Below, one piece after another: positions 1-8,212 of a DNA stretch of 21,457 bases. Below the pieces are notes generated by a model, which was not told the origin of the DNA, did no database searches, and saw nothing but the letters and a program-made list of their open reading frames with translations. Numbering within the stretch: the stretch's first letter is position 1; each line of letters starts with the position of its first letter. The DNA lies in the NCBI GenBank assembly GCA_024364805.1, contig CM044499.1, forward strand, positions 113,027,572 through 113,049,028. Direction: 5' to 3'. Source of the DNA: Euprymna scolopes (taxonomy: Eukaryota; Mollusca; Cephalopoda; Sepiida; Sepiolidae). Position numbers and translations under genes: made by a program.

Positions 1-56
1 TATATATATATATATAGATAGATTGATGTGTATGTATATAGATATATATATATGTC
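1..56. repeat. (TA)n-rich microsatellite at window start
   Basis: The window opens in a TA dinucleotide run that decays into TAGA and TATG variants. Up to about 440 the sequence stays AT-rich with no recognisable coding or repeat family. Confidence 0.85.
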
Positions 57-443
57 TTTTAACTCTCTTGATGTGTTACCTTTGGATATATATATGTTTG
101 CTATTGTTTGTGGCGATAAAAACAAATGAACGAATTCTATTATCTATTGTCCTAAATGTTAGAGTGTGTCACCTCCTTTACACTTTTTCGCTATCTCAGA
201 TTATTTATGGAAGCTTCTATATTTTATTATTTATAAAATAATATATATGTAAGTATGTGTTTAACACGTGTTTCATCTTTTTAATCTCATCACTGCCACT
301 AGCCATAAGAAAATACGAAACTCAGGCTCCACAGCTTAACATTCAGTGTTCTAAGCTATGGAAACTATGACATGAAATGGAAGAAATTATATTGCATGTT
401 AAATGAAAATATTTATTTACACTTTTTTTTTCTACTGATGCAG

Positions 444-503
444 ATTTGGTGGAATATGGATGTTATGTTTTATAGCATGCCAACACTTTTCGGGTTATTT
501 CAT
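444..503 (+). other. Candidate internal exon, 60 nt, bounded by consensus splice sites
   Basis: A pyrimidine tract (422-434) leads into CAG at 441-443. A 60-nt segment open in two forward frames follows, and GTAAGT at 504-509 is an ideal 5' splice site. The length is a multiple of three. One frame reads as a hydrophobic stretch resembling a membrane helix (FGGIWMLCFIACQHFSGYF); the other reads IWWNMDVMFYSMPTLFGLFH. I recognise no family. Good splice sites occur by chance in AT-rich DNA, so this is a candidate only. It is the only stretch in the window that looks like host coding sequence. Confidence 0.3.
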
Positions 504-589
504 GTAAGTTCTTTATTTTTTCAAGTATTTATTCATAGTGTTTGATTCAGTTGTTTTGTATGTTGATATTTATTTTTACCATAAGTAAT

Positions 590-935
590 TTGTCCTCAGT
601 CGACACTTTTCCCCATATTTTGGGGGTAGTTATTATTATTTATAATGGTTGCACTAGGAACATTCATTATTGTGGGTTACTTTTTATGTGGTGGGGCTTG
701 ACATAACCAGCCGATTGGTTGAATCGGGCCTCTCTGTCTGCACATCTAGTCCAGCTAAGAACCACAGTGGAGTGTTCTAATAAACATATTCACTTTCCCG
801 GGCTATTTGACTGCTCAGCCTCAGGACCTTGTCTTTAAGTGTCACGGGTTACCGACCACAGCAAAGTTAGCCACAGTCACAAAAAAAAAAGAGGGAGAAA
901 AAGAAAGAAAAAGGAAGAGAAAATCTGTTGTTTTG
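590..935. other. GC-richer unclassified block ending in an A/purine-rich run
   Basis: This stretch is markedly less AT-rich than its surroundings. It holds a short hairpin (CCGATT and AATCGG arms near 711-727) and ends in an A run followed by purine-rich sequence (about 880-925). It looks like an inserted dispersed repeat, but I see no terminal repeats, tRNA promoter boxes or coding remnant that would name a class. Confidence 0.3.
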
Positions 936-1064
936 GGCTTTGCAGAACATGATTGAGTTCTGCAAAGGGAAAAGAAATAAGCAATAACATCAAGTTTTGG
1001 TGTATTTTAAGTCAAGAAGAATGTATTTTCTCCCACCAGAATGTTCCACAAATAAGGAAACATT

Positions 1065-1099
<35 letters not shown>
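1065..1099. repeat. (TG)n(TA)n compound microsatellite
   Basis: A TG run (about 1065-1077) passes directly into a TA run (to 1099). The same TG-then-TA order recurs at 1252-1318, on the far side of a 152-bp inverted-repeat block. Confidence 0.95.
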
Positions 1100-1100
1100 G

Positions 1101-1248
1101 AGAACCCCGAGTTACGGCATAAAAAATTAGTAACAAAATACAGTACAGTATATAATACACATGCACATTACAAATAGCACCAGGGTAAATATCATATTCC
1201 ACATCATTACTTGAGAAAACCGTATCCTAGGGCTACCGTATCCAGGGG

Positions 1249-1252
<4 letters not shown>
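1101..1252. repeat. 152-bp block with imperfect 17-bp terminal inverted repeats, between two microsatellites
   Basis: The left arm at 1101-1117 begins AGAACCCC and ends TACGG. The right arm at 1236-1252 is its reverse complement with about three mismatches. A second CCGTATCC motif lies at about 1220, so the right end carries a short internal direct repeat. Both flanks are compound TG/TA microsatellites. This could be a small MITE inserted in a microsatellite; no target duplication is visible. Confidence 0.4.

Positions 1253-1318
<66 letters not shown>
1252..1318. repeat. (TG)n(TA)n compound microsatellite
   Basis: About 17 TG units (1252-1286) are followed by about 16 TA units (to 1318). Confidence 0.97.
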
Positions 1319-1320
<2 letters not shown>

Positions 1321-1349
1321 CCTTTTCAAGACGCATCAATCTGACTGCA

Positions 1350-1396
1350 CGTAACAAGACCTCAGTAGTTAGCTCAGTCTGTAGCGCACTGAACAT
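1350..1396 (+). repeat. Possible tRNA-like SINE head fragment
   Basis: TTAGCTCAGTCTGTAGCGCA (about 1370-1389) resembles the 5' half of a tRNA, including a pol III A box. No B box follows at the expected spacing, so if this is a SINE head it is truncated. From here to about 2225 the sequence is AT-rich and I see nothing else recognisable. Confidence 0.3.
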
Positions 1397-2226
1397 AAAA
1401 ATAAAGCTTGAATATGTATATACAATTCGAATATGTGTTCGATATGATTTTACTTTTTACATTATTGAGTAATATGTCCTCAGATATCGAGTCATCAAAT
1501 ACGTCGAATGTGTAATGAAATAAACAATGAAATACATTGACAAAATGTACGACGGTTCTGATGCATCAGCGAATTCCCGCGATCATAAACAGAATAAAAT
1601 GCTTAATTAATAATAAAAAAAAAAAAATCGAGTATATTTCTAATATTTCCTTGCACAATGTTTTTCATGCTGCGCTCTTATAGTAAACCTGCATTACAGT
1701 AATCATAAAAGGTTGCACTGAAATATAAAATTCTTTGGGACAAAAAAAATGTTCGTAGTCAGTTATTACATTTTATTTCATCCCATTTCAGACATTTCCA
1801 CTTAGAGATATTTTTTTCGTTATCATTTTTAGAAAAAAGATGAAGACTTGATATCGAAGTACTGTTTTAAGTATGCCCTTAAGGTAGCACTTCAGAAATC
1901 TCAACTCAATATGAAAGTTTCTGTTTAAATGTCCTGAAACGTGACTAGCTCTACTTTCTTTCATTTATATTAAAAAAGACACATTTAGAAGCACATTATC
2001 TCCATCTTGGATCTAAATTGTCTGCTTGTTTTGTGAAGCAACCCATATTACAGGAGACATGATGCCTAAAGCAAACAGGCTGCAAACCCATTTTATCGCT
2101 GATATTTTTTTTATTTGAACTAATTCCGAATGAAACAAGAATAAATGATATTTTTGATGAGGAAAAAGTGCTAAAGTTATAAGTGTTAGTATTCTGGAGG
2201 CGCAATGGTAAACCTTCAGTAAAGGC

Positions 2227-2320
2227 CAGGGTTTCCCAAATTGAGCTCCATGGAGCCCCGGGGCTCTCTGAGTGAGACTGAGGGGCTCCGGAGCTCTTTC
2301 TTAGACAGGACCAAATGGTT
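2227..2320. mobile_element. hAT-like terminal fragment with clustered palindromes
   Basis: CAGGGTTTCCCAAA at about 2227 resembles the widespread CAG-GTTTCCCAAA terminus of hAT elements. Three perfect palindromes follow: GCTCCATGGAGC, GAGCCCCGGGGCTC and GCTCCGGAGC. Stacked short palindromes are common in hAT subterminal regions. I could not find the opposite terminus, so this is a partial or decayed copy. Confidence 0.4.
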
Positions 2321-2486
2321 TATATGGAAAAATTAAATGGCTGCAGACATTTATTTAATCTTTTTTTTTTTTACTGGAAAGAGATATGATTCATAACTAT
2401 ACTTGTAAAGGGTTTCAGGGTGGTTTATGAAAAAGTAAATAAAAATAAAATAGCAACAATTTTTGATTAATCAAAAACAAAAAAAA

Positions 2487-2548
2487 TGATTTGGGTGCTA
2501 CCAGCTAGAATCCTAACCAAAACATTTTGCACTCCAGTCGCGTTCACT
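2487..2548 (-). mobile_element. tRNA-derived SINE family 1, fragment
   Basis: On the minus strand a degenerate B-box region (TTGGTTAGGATTCTAGCTGG) is followed by TAGCACCCAAATCAT and a T-rich run. The same order, pol III B box then a GGCAC-CAA-TCAT motif, recurs at 3833-3920, 12640-12853 and 20999-21205. This copy keeps little beyond the box-to-tail junction. Confidence 0.5.
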
Positions 2549-2635
2549 ATCGTTTGTGCTATCGACAGAAAGGTAATAAAGATCTGAAATTAAACCACTT
2601 CCAGCTATAATTAAAATTTCATGCTCAAAAGTAAT

Positions 2636-2694
2636 AGAAATATGTCGGCAAATTCAAATGAACATTTTGCATTTCAACTTGCCGACATATTTCT
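2636..2694. repeat. 59-bp near-perfect hairpin
   Basis: Two 28-nt arms (2636-2663 and 2667-2694) pair around a 3-nt centre. The outer 16 positions, AGAAATATGTCGGCAA and its complement, match perfectly, and 24 of 28 positions match overall. It is either a tiny foldback element or a chance product of palindrome formation. From 2700 to 3055 I see nothing else. Confidence 0.85.
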
Positions 2695-3054
2695 GTACGT
2701 GTTATTCATCCATCCAAACAAAGATTTTACTTCTTATAAACCATCATTAGTGTATGATTACTATTTCCTATTAATTTCAGTGTTATGTGATCAGTAGTTT
2801 AGGAGTTTATCGGTTAAATATTTACACACATCTTCTGTTTCATTTATATACACTAATGCTTAAACAGTTATTTCGAATGCGCCCCTGTCATATCAAAGAA
2901 CCTACTGTTAATTTTATATGATTAGCCTTTCTGCTTGTGTGGTAATAAAACTTCTCAAATGCACTTGTGATGTTAGGCTGTATAAGAGGTTAACTTTTGT
3001 CAAAATCGAGTATTCATTCTTTCATCGGATTTTTTTTATTATTATCGATAGTCC

Positions 3055-3165
3055 AGTCATAAGATGCGCTTAAATATGATATTTAATTCATGCATATTAC
3101 GTATTTACTATCATAGAAACAATTTTCTATCGATTATTATATTGAACCTAATATATAATAGTGGG
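3055..3165 (-). mobile_element. SINE family 1, 3' tail only
   Basis: Read on the minus strand, this matches the AT-rich tails of the SINE copies ending at 12853 (+) and 20999 (-). Shared landmarks in order are a TTCAATATAATA-like stretch, ATGATAGTAAATACG, and the terminal ATATTTAAGCG followed by CTTATGAC. The head is missing; the fragment abuts the (TA)n run at 3174. Confidence 0.6.
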
Positions 3166-3173
3166 ATCCAAAC

Positions 3174-3194
3174 TATATATATATATATATATAT
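3174..3194. repeat. (TA)n tract, likely tail-associated
   Basis: This pure TA run lies downstream, on the minus strand, of the SINE copy at 3222-3375, separated from its tail by a short AT-rich piece. Confidence 0.9.
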
Positions 3195-3221
3195 GATTTT
3201 CAGAATGTGAGATATTATATA

Positions 3222-3375
3222 TAATAAATTCCACAGCCAAACAACGTCGCAGCTACAAGAGCTATTACAGTTAACGAACCAGAAGCCCAAGACTCCAGCT
3301 TCGCCCTCATTTCGAAATCTGAGCCTCTTGTATGCGAGGCAAGCACTCTGCCAACTGAGCAAACGCCCTGCACAC
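3222..3375 (-). mobile_element. tRNA-derived SINE family 2
   Basis: On the minus strand the head reads GTTTGCTCAGTTGGCAGAGT, a clear pol III A box. A degenerate B box (AGATTTCGAAATG) follows about 40 nt later. The body then runs through GGTTCGTTAACTG and GCGACGTTGTTTGGC to a TA-rich tail. Cephalopods are known to carry several tRNA-derived SINEs, but I cannot assign this to a named family. Its 3' half is shared with the oppositely oriented element at 3376-3695. Confidence 0.7.
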
Positions 3376-3647
3376 AAGAAATTCAATTAACACAGATCAA
3401 GCAAACCATGCCGAAATCTGACGGTGAAACAGACCTACTTCGTCTCGAGAACGGACGCGGTCATCAAACCAGCTAATAACCCTAAGCCAATGTCTCACAA
3501 GTAGGAGACTTAACTGGAAAGGACGATGCCATCCAGCAATGCTAACATGGCGGAAGAGCCCAAATGAGGGCCAACCTCGAGTCTTAGACTTTCGGTTCGT
3601 TGACTGTCATAGCTCTTGTGACTGCGACGTTGTTTGGCTATGGAATT

Positions 3648-3695
<48 letters not shown>
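3376..3695 (+). mobile_element. Element with a different head sharing the SINE family 2 tail, plus (TA)n
   Basis: Positions about 3562-3650 are a diverged inverted copy of the tail of the SINE at 3222-3375 (GGTTCGTTGACTG, GCGACGTTGTTTGGC), followed by a (TA)n tract at 3652-3695. The upstream part (3376-3560) has no tRNA-like boxes and does not match the neighbouring SINE head. A shared 3' tail with different heads is the classical relation between a SINE and its partner retroelement, or between two composite SINEs. The (TA)n run fits a 3' tail. Confidence 0.55.
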
Positions 3696-3696
<1 letters not shown>

Positions 3697-3815
3697 TTCA
3701 GAATAATGAAATGCAATATATCTACTGGTATGCAAATCCAGTGATTATCAGTCTTACAAAATATTATTAGATGTAATATTTTATTATAAAATTTAAATAC
3801 CTAAATTATGATTTT

Positions 3816-3920
3816 ATATATATATATATATATGATTGGGTGTCATCAGCTAGAATCGAAACCAAAACATACAACTCTTCACCTTCATTCCTTAGCGTCT
3901 GAGCCACGCCCATACACATA
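3816..3920 (-). mobile_element. tRNA-derived SINE family 1 with (TA)n tail
   Basis: On the minus strand GGGCGTGGCTCAGACGCTAA (A-box-like) is followed by TTTGGTTTCGATTCTAGCTG (B-box-like), a GACACCCAATCAT junction and a TA run (3816-3833). Box order and spacing fit a tRNA-derived SINE. The AT-rich tail of other family copies seems to be replaced by the TA run. Confidence 0.65.
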
Positions 3921-5278
3921 ATATATATAGATTCACTTCTCATCCCTTTTTTAATATGGAATTGCCCGATCCTCGAAGACAAAATTTAAGCAAGCAAGGA
4001 ATGACGCTTGGACGGTCCACAGAGTATTATAATTATATGGATTACAACGAATTAAGGTGGAACTGAACCGAGAAAATTGTACAGGTAAAAGCAGAATTGG
4101 ATAAATAGGAAAAAAAAAATGACCTGTGAAAAATATTGATGAAAATTTTACAATGGGTTCAAATAATTATTTTCAATTAATTACGTGGATAACAGTGGAT
4201 AAAAATAGCTGTAAAGATCTATTTGTGTACTCATGCCCAGTATATTTTTTACTTGTGAGTAAATATGTGCATACACTACACTGAATTTTACAGTAATACA
4301 AAAATTAAATAAGCAACAACTCCAAATAACTAGATATTAAAAATTTATCAAGGAGCAGAATTGGTACTTGTGTCAGAATCGGAAAAATATTGGAATCGTT
4401 GCATCACTAACATTACTCTATTAGCAAAAGATACAAAAAATAATCAGTCGGTTTATGTATTTTGCTCCTGAAAATCTGCTTTAGCAATAATCCTCCAAAT
4501 CAATAAGAATTTATAAAAAAAAAATCGACCAGAGTAAGAAAAACCACTAATTGTTTAAAAATTCACAATTACTCTCAAAGTCATAGTTGATCCTCTTTTT
4601 CCCTATCTCGTCTTGTAACAATCAATTATGCTATGGATAATTAATTTGATTGCAGTTATTTTGATGCGAATGCCAACTCAAGCGACACAGTAGATTGATA
4701 GAATCACCGGTTTAAAACCTTCAGAAATTCGTTAACTGCTATTGAATTCCAAGGAGAGATTCAACTGTATATCCTCCCCAACTACTTGTCTTCAGCAATG
4801 TATAAATATGTATCAGAAATCACCATCGACGAAGTCGTTACAGGGACTCTTAGAAAACTATGCAAACCTTCAAAACGAAAATACCAGACATATTCGTGTA
4901 AATTACAAACAAGGTCCTAGCAAGGGATCTTCACAAGAATTAAAGGCACGACTGTAATTCTTTAATAATGGAAAAGTACAAAAACTGAACATCTCAGATA
5001 TTTCATAAATCGTATTCAACGTACGTGCATCAGCATCTCACATAGAAACTAGAACCTTATACTTAGAGAATATATTCGAACAGAGCCGAATCTTAAAACC
5101 AATCTCAATGTTTCAAACTGATACAACTATAAAAACCAGACTAAAGGCCAAGTGTTTCTTTTAGCTCGTAATCAATATTTTAGATATGGTATTTCTCATT
5201 TTACACAGAGAGAGACTGAATAAGCTAATCTGTTTTAGCAGCTACCCAGGACAATTTTTTATACATGTTTTCAGAAAA
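3921..5278. other. AT-rich stretch without a recognised gene or repeat
   Basis: There is no clear coding or repeat signature. An open frame of 71 codons at 4742-4957 lies in a slightly less AT-rich patch, but its translation (NCISSPTTCLQQCINMYQKS...) matches no family I know. The patch could be decayed coding DNA; I cannot support a call. Confidence 0.5.
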
Positions 5279-5497
5279 TATGTGTTGGTTTCCTTCTGTT
5301 GAAAAATTTGAGAGCATTTTATTTTATTCGATTCAGTAGCTTTTAACAGTCATCCATAGAGAAGGTCGAGAGTAGTAAACATTAGTGTGAGAGTAAAAAC
5401 ACTTTCGACCTTCTTTGTGGATGACTATTTTAGAAGCTACTGACTCAAAGAAAGAAAACAAAACGAAAAATAATTAACCGGAAGGAAACGAACACAT
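5279..5497. repeat. Foldback (MITE-like) element
   Basis: A long imperfect inverted repeat is centred near 5388. Inner arms are CAGTAGCTTTTAACA with GTCATCCATAGAGAAGGTCG on the left (from 5333), mirrored by CGACCTTCTTTGTGGATGAC and GAAGCTACTG on the right (to 5442). Homology extends weakly outward (TATGTGTTGGTTTCC at about 5280, mirrored near 5495). The arms are about 100 bp. There is no coding content, so it is most likely a non-autonomous DNA element. Confidence 0.65.
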
Positions 5498-5539
5498 GTT
5501 TGATTTGAAAGGAGAAATTTACTTAATATAAAAGTAGAC

Positions 5540-5558
5540 TATGAGAGAGAGTAAATAA

Positions 5559-5570
<12 letters not shown>
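5540..5570. repeat. Perfect 13-bp-arm hairpin beside (TA)n
   Basis: TATGAGAGAGAGT and its exact reverse complement are separated by AAATA. The right arm runs straight into the (TA)n tract. Confidence 0.9.

Positions 5571-5614
<44 letters not shown>
5567..5614. repeat. (TA)n microsatellite, about 24 units
   Basis: This pure TA run borders the 3' end of the minus-strand Penelope-like fragment. The paired fragment at 8150 is likewise followed by a TA run, so the tract may be tail-associated. Confidence 0.97.
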
Positions 5615-5616
<2 letters not shown>

Positions 5617-5870
5617 CTCGTCTGATTGAACACGACTGAGTTCTTTTTTCGATTTTGTTGGATAACTTTTCAATTCGCCGAGCGGTCTTTTATTTTGGCT
5701 GGCATGTTGTATATTATGGCGCCCAGTAGTTGCTGTTCAGCCATATTCTTCTCAAGCGCTTTCAATCAGTGCATCCAATCTCGTCGTCAGGAGCGATTGT
5801 TCTTGTCATTTTCTTTATTGAGGCTTCGTTTATTTTTAGTTAGTTTTTTTTGTACAAATAAGACACAAAA
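5615..5870 (-). mobile_element. Penelope-like element, 3' terminal fragment
   Basis: About 220 bp (5615-5835) is a diverged inverted copy of 7925-8150, which lies just downstream of a GIY-YIG-like remnant. It therefore represents a Penelope-like 3' end on the minus strand. Shared landmarks are CGTCTGATTGAACA, GGCATGTTGTATATTATGGC and CTCAAGCGCTTTCAATCAGT. Sequence from 5836 to about 6045 is AT-rich and not shared with the right-hand copy; it may be a different upstream part or unrelated DNA. Confidence 0.55.
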
Positions 5871-6048
5871 TAATAACAAACCCAATAAAAAGATACACCA
5901 AACCCACCGACCAGAAGAAAAAGATTAAACTAATATATTATCCGAAATTAAAACCTTTAACATAATAATTAAAAGCAATAATAATATTAACACCATACTA
6001 AACCAAAAAAATATAGTGTATCAACTTATTTGCCCCTTTGAAGCAGGG

Positions 6049-7610
6049 TTTTTTTTGTTTTTTTTTTTTAAAGAATCACGGGGGGAAGGGGGTAGCGGCC
6101 TTGGTTGCATAGAGTAGAATTAGCTGCAAAGTTCTTGAGTTTGGCTTTGCCTGATGCTGACGAGATTACCTCAGGTTCATTGATGATAGTTGGGATAGAA
6201 CTCACGCTTCTGTTCAGATTCCTGTTTGCTATTTGTCAAAACTAGTGGGAACCAAGCCGCTGCGGAGTCACTTTGGACTTGATAGACTGAGCATACAACT
6301 CTCTCGCGTTCTTCATTACTCTTTTACAGTGGTTGCTGGCAGTCCTGAAAGCGGTTTTAATCTCAGTACATCTATTACTTTGGAAGCAATGGAAAAAGTG
6401 ATTTCTGTGCTCAATGATAGCAGCACATTCCGGAGAGAACAACGGCTGGCTGCTAGGCTTTTGCTGGAATTTTTCGAGGGTATGAAACGGTCTATACCTA
6501 CAATTAACCATTTCGTCAGGTCTAATACTTTTTAAACATGGATGCAGAGTTAGATGAATGGAAGCTATCCCATAGAGTATTGATATATTGTATGATGGAG
6601 AGGTACGTCTGAGGACTTATTACATTTCGTTTTTATTTTAAGTGATACAACCGAGTGGTTGGAAGATCCCAGTGGAGACAAAACAGATGATTAATAAAGC
6701 TCAGGGCAAGTTGTGAGGAAAAGATCTAGGAGACTTGCATACTGACCATCAGTATCGGACACACGGGTGGGTTCGGGAACAATCTGAGTGAGGTCGTAAG
6801 CAATAGAGAAATCGTAACAGACCTTACCTCATCATCTGTCTGGTTTGAGTCGGTTAACCATTCCACATTGTGAACATTGAACTATCCACAGACGTGAATG
6901 TTAGCCGAAGGATGAGCATATAGGAAGAGGTCAATTTTCTCAGATATGCTCTTAAAGATAATAACTCTGCTATTGTAGGGGCGATAGAGAGCAAATATAA
7001 ACGCAGCCGTGTAAGCAAGTGCATCCCGAAAGCACATATAGGGGAAATTTGGGATATTCTCTCGAGATGTCTACCACATGGAAAGCCATTTTTAATGTAG
7101 GCACATATTCCATGTCCATGCCGATCTTGGGGGTCATATTTGGATGTTAAGTTAGAGTATCCTTTAATTTCAAACTCTTCTAAGGAAATAATCGGTCCAA
7201 GACGAGTTTCGCTTAGGAATAATAGGTTTGGTTTAGTTTCCTGTAATTGGGTTTCAACCTCTGGAGGGTTGGAATGTAGATCCCTGATGTTGGAGAAAGA
7301 GACATGGCAGTAGCGATCTATGTTGGAAGTTGAAGATCTGGGTTTAATCGTGTGTTTATTTTGGAAACTTTTCATGATGGTTTTTTGGGATTTGTGGAAT
7401 AGATCGACAGACTTGCTTACAGCAGGACAAAGAGAGAAAGTAAAAAGAAAAAGAAATATATTTTTTGTAGCACATAAGGTAAAGCCATAACAATTACCCA
7501 CTAATATGGCATTGAGGGCCCCACCAGATGCTACTGCATGGTCCAAAATCGATTCACCGAATGGCAATACAGCAGCCCCAGTATTGTGTACCTGCTAATA
7601 GGACAGCTTC
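6049..7610 (-). mobile_element. LINE copy 1: endonuclease part, 3'-truncated with an A-rich end
   Basis: This minus-strand non-LTR retrotransposon copy runs from near the start of the ORF through the endonuclease into the linker before the reverse transcriptase. The linker (6080-6740) aligns with the better copy at 14510-15180. It ends at CCCCCCGTGATTCTTT followed by an A-rich run (T-rich 6049-6069 on the plus strand), well before the reverse-transcriptase domain. That is a 3' truncation with a poly(A)-like end, which suggests retrotransposition of a prematurely polyadenylated transcript or priming at an internal A run. Frameshifts and stops in the linker show it is old. Confidence 0.8.
6854..7606 (-). 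pseudogene. LINE AP-endonuclease domain (broken)
   Basis: The frame reads VHNTGAAVLPFGESILDHA near its start. The apurinic-endonuclease-like core then includes SFSNIRDLHSN (first strand with the conserved Asn), LLFLSETRLG (catalytic Glu region) and a DRHGHGICAYIK stretch. This enzyme nicks target DNA to prime reverse transcription. The frame is lost near FTMWNG, where copies normally have the GDFN-H motif; the remainder lies in other frames. No upstream ATG is obvious: a stop precedes the frame at about 7609. The family is jockey/CR1-like by general appearance; I cannot fix the clade. Confidence 0.75.
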
Positions 7611-7639
7611 CTCAGTAGTTAATCCAAGGTTCGGGTCCC

Positions 7640-8151
7640 TATCAGGCGAATAACGTCAGCCTAGAGAAAACGTTTACCTCCAGCACCCTTACTAGTGACA
7701 TGGCCACAAGGATAGACATAGAAACATAAAATTTCCGACATCTCTGCACTCACTTTAAAAACTCATACAATGCATACATGGGCCACATCACAACAACACT
7801 CTCCAATCGACTAACCTACCATTTAGCAGTCAATAGCGCCATAAAGAAACACCTAGCATGATAAAACCTATAATCGTCCGACATTAGCAAAAACTTAATA
7901 CTAAAATTCGATACCTTAACAATTGCACACAAAGCCACAATAAAGAAAATGACAAAAACAACAATCGCTCCTGACGAGGAGATCGGATCTACTGATTGAA
8001 AGCGCTTGAGAAAAATATGGCCAAATAACAACTACTGGTCGCCATAACATACAACATGCCAGCCGAAATAAAAAGACCACTCGGTTAATGAAAAAGTTAT
8101 CCAACAAAATCGAAAAAAGAAAAACTCAGTCATGTTCAATCAGACGTGCTT
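7640..8151 (+). mobile_element. Penelope-like element, 3' part with GIY-YIG remnant and 3' UTR
   Basis: Plus-strand translation at 7766-7855 gives NSYNAYMGHITTTLSNRLTY followed by HLAVNSAIKKHLA. This fits the YIG-x-T-T-x-L-x-x-R-x-x-x-H core of the GIY-YIG endonuclease at the C terminus of Penelope-like proteins, which nicks DNA for target-primed reverse transcription. A further stretch in the next frame (HDKTYNRPTLAKT) fits the following segment, so the copy is frameshifted. The 3' UTR (7925-8150) is shared with the inverted fragment at 5615. The 5' boundary is uncertain, and the reverse-transcriptase domain is absent. Confidence 0.6.
7971..8010 (+). ncRNA. Hammerhead-like core in the Penelope-like 3' UTR (possibly decayed)
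   Basis: CTGACGA (7971-7977) is followed after 20 nt by GAA (7998-8000), the self-complementary AGCGCT, a T, and GAG. The CTC before the core can pair with GAG as a short helix I. The same pieces are kept in the diverged inverted copy at 5751-5793 although the bases between them differ. However, the intervening 20 nt do not form a convincing helix II, so this is at best a degenerate or dimer-type hammerhead. Confidence 0.25.
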
Positions 8152-8157
8152 GAATAA

Positions 8158-8208
8158 TGACTTGCTGCCAATATATATATATATTATATATATATATATA
8201 CAGCAAGT
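8158..8208. repeat. (TA)n tract closed by an 8-bp inverted repeat
   Basis: ACTTGCTG (8160-8167) and CAGCAAGT (8201-8208) are exact reverse complements enclosing a TA-rich run (8171-8200). The whole forms a strong hairpin immediately upstream of the hammerhead. Confidence 0.85.
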
Positions 8209-8212
8209 TTAG

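Noticed and set aside
590-875. Possible solo LTR (GC-richer block with an AATAAA-like site)
   Set aside because: I see no TG...CA ends with a target duplication, no adjacent primer site and no second copy, so it is only noted as an unclassified block.
1780-1870. Acceptor-like CAG after a pyrimidine run at about 1790
   Set aside because: No good donor follows and all frames stop soon, so an exon is not supported.
4742-4957. 71-codon open frame
   Set aside because: No family resemblance, no splice or promoter context; length is unremarkable for this composition.
6233-6535. Plus-strand open frame of 100 codons
   Set aside because: It is antisense to the LINE linker on the minus strand, a shadow of that coding sequence.
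7608-7660. tRNA-like promoter boxes (CTCAGTAGTTAATCC and GGTTCGGGTCCC) on the plus strand
   Set aside because: The two boxes are only about a dozen bases apart, too close for a tRNA or pol III promoter, and this is the junction between LINE and Penelope-like sequence.
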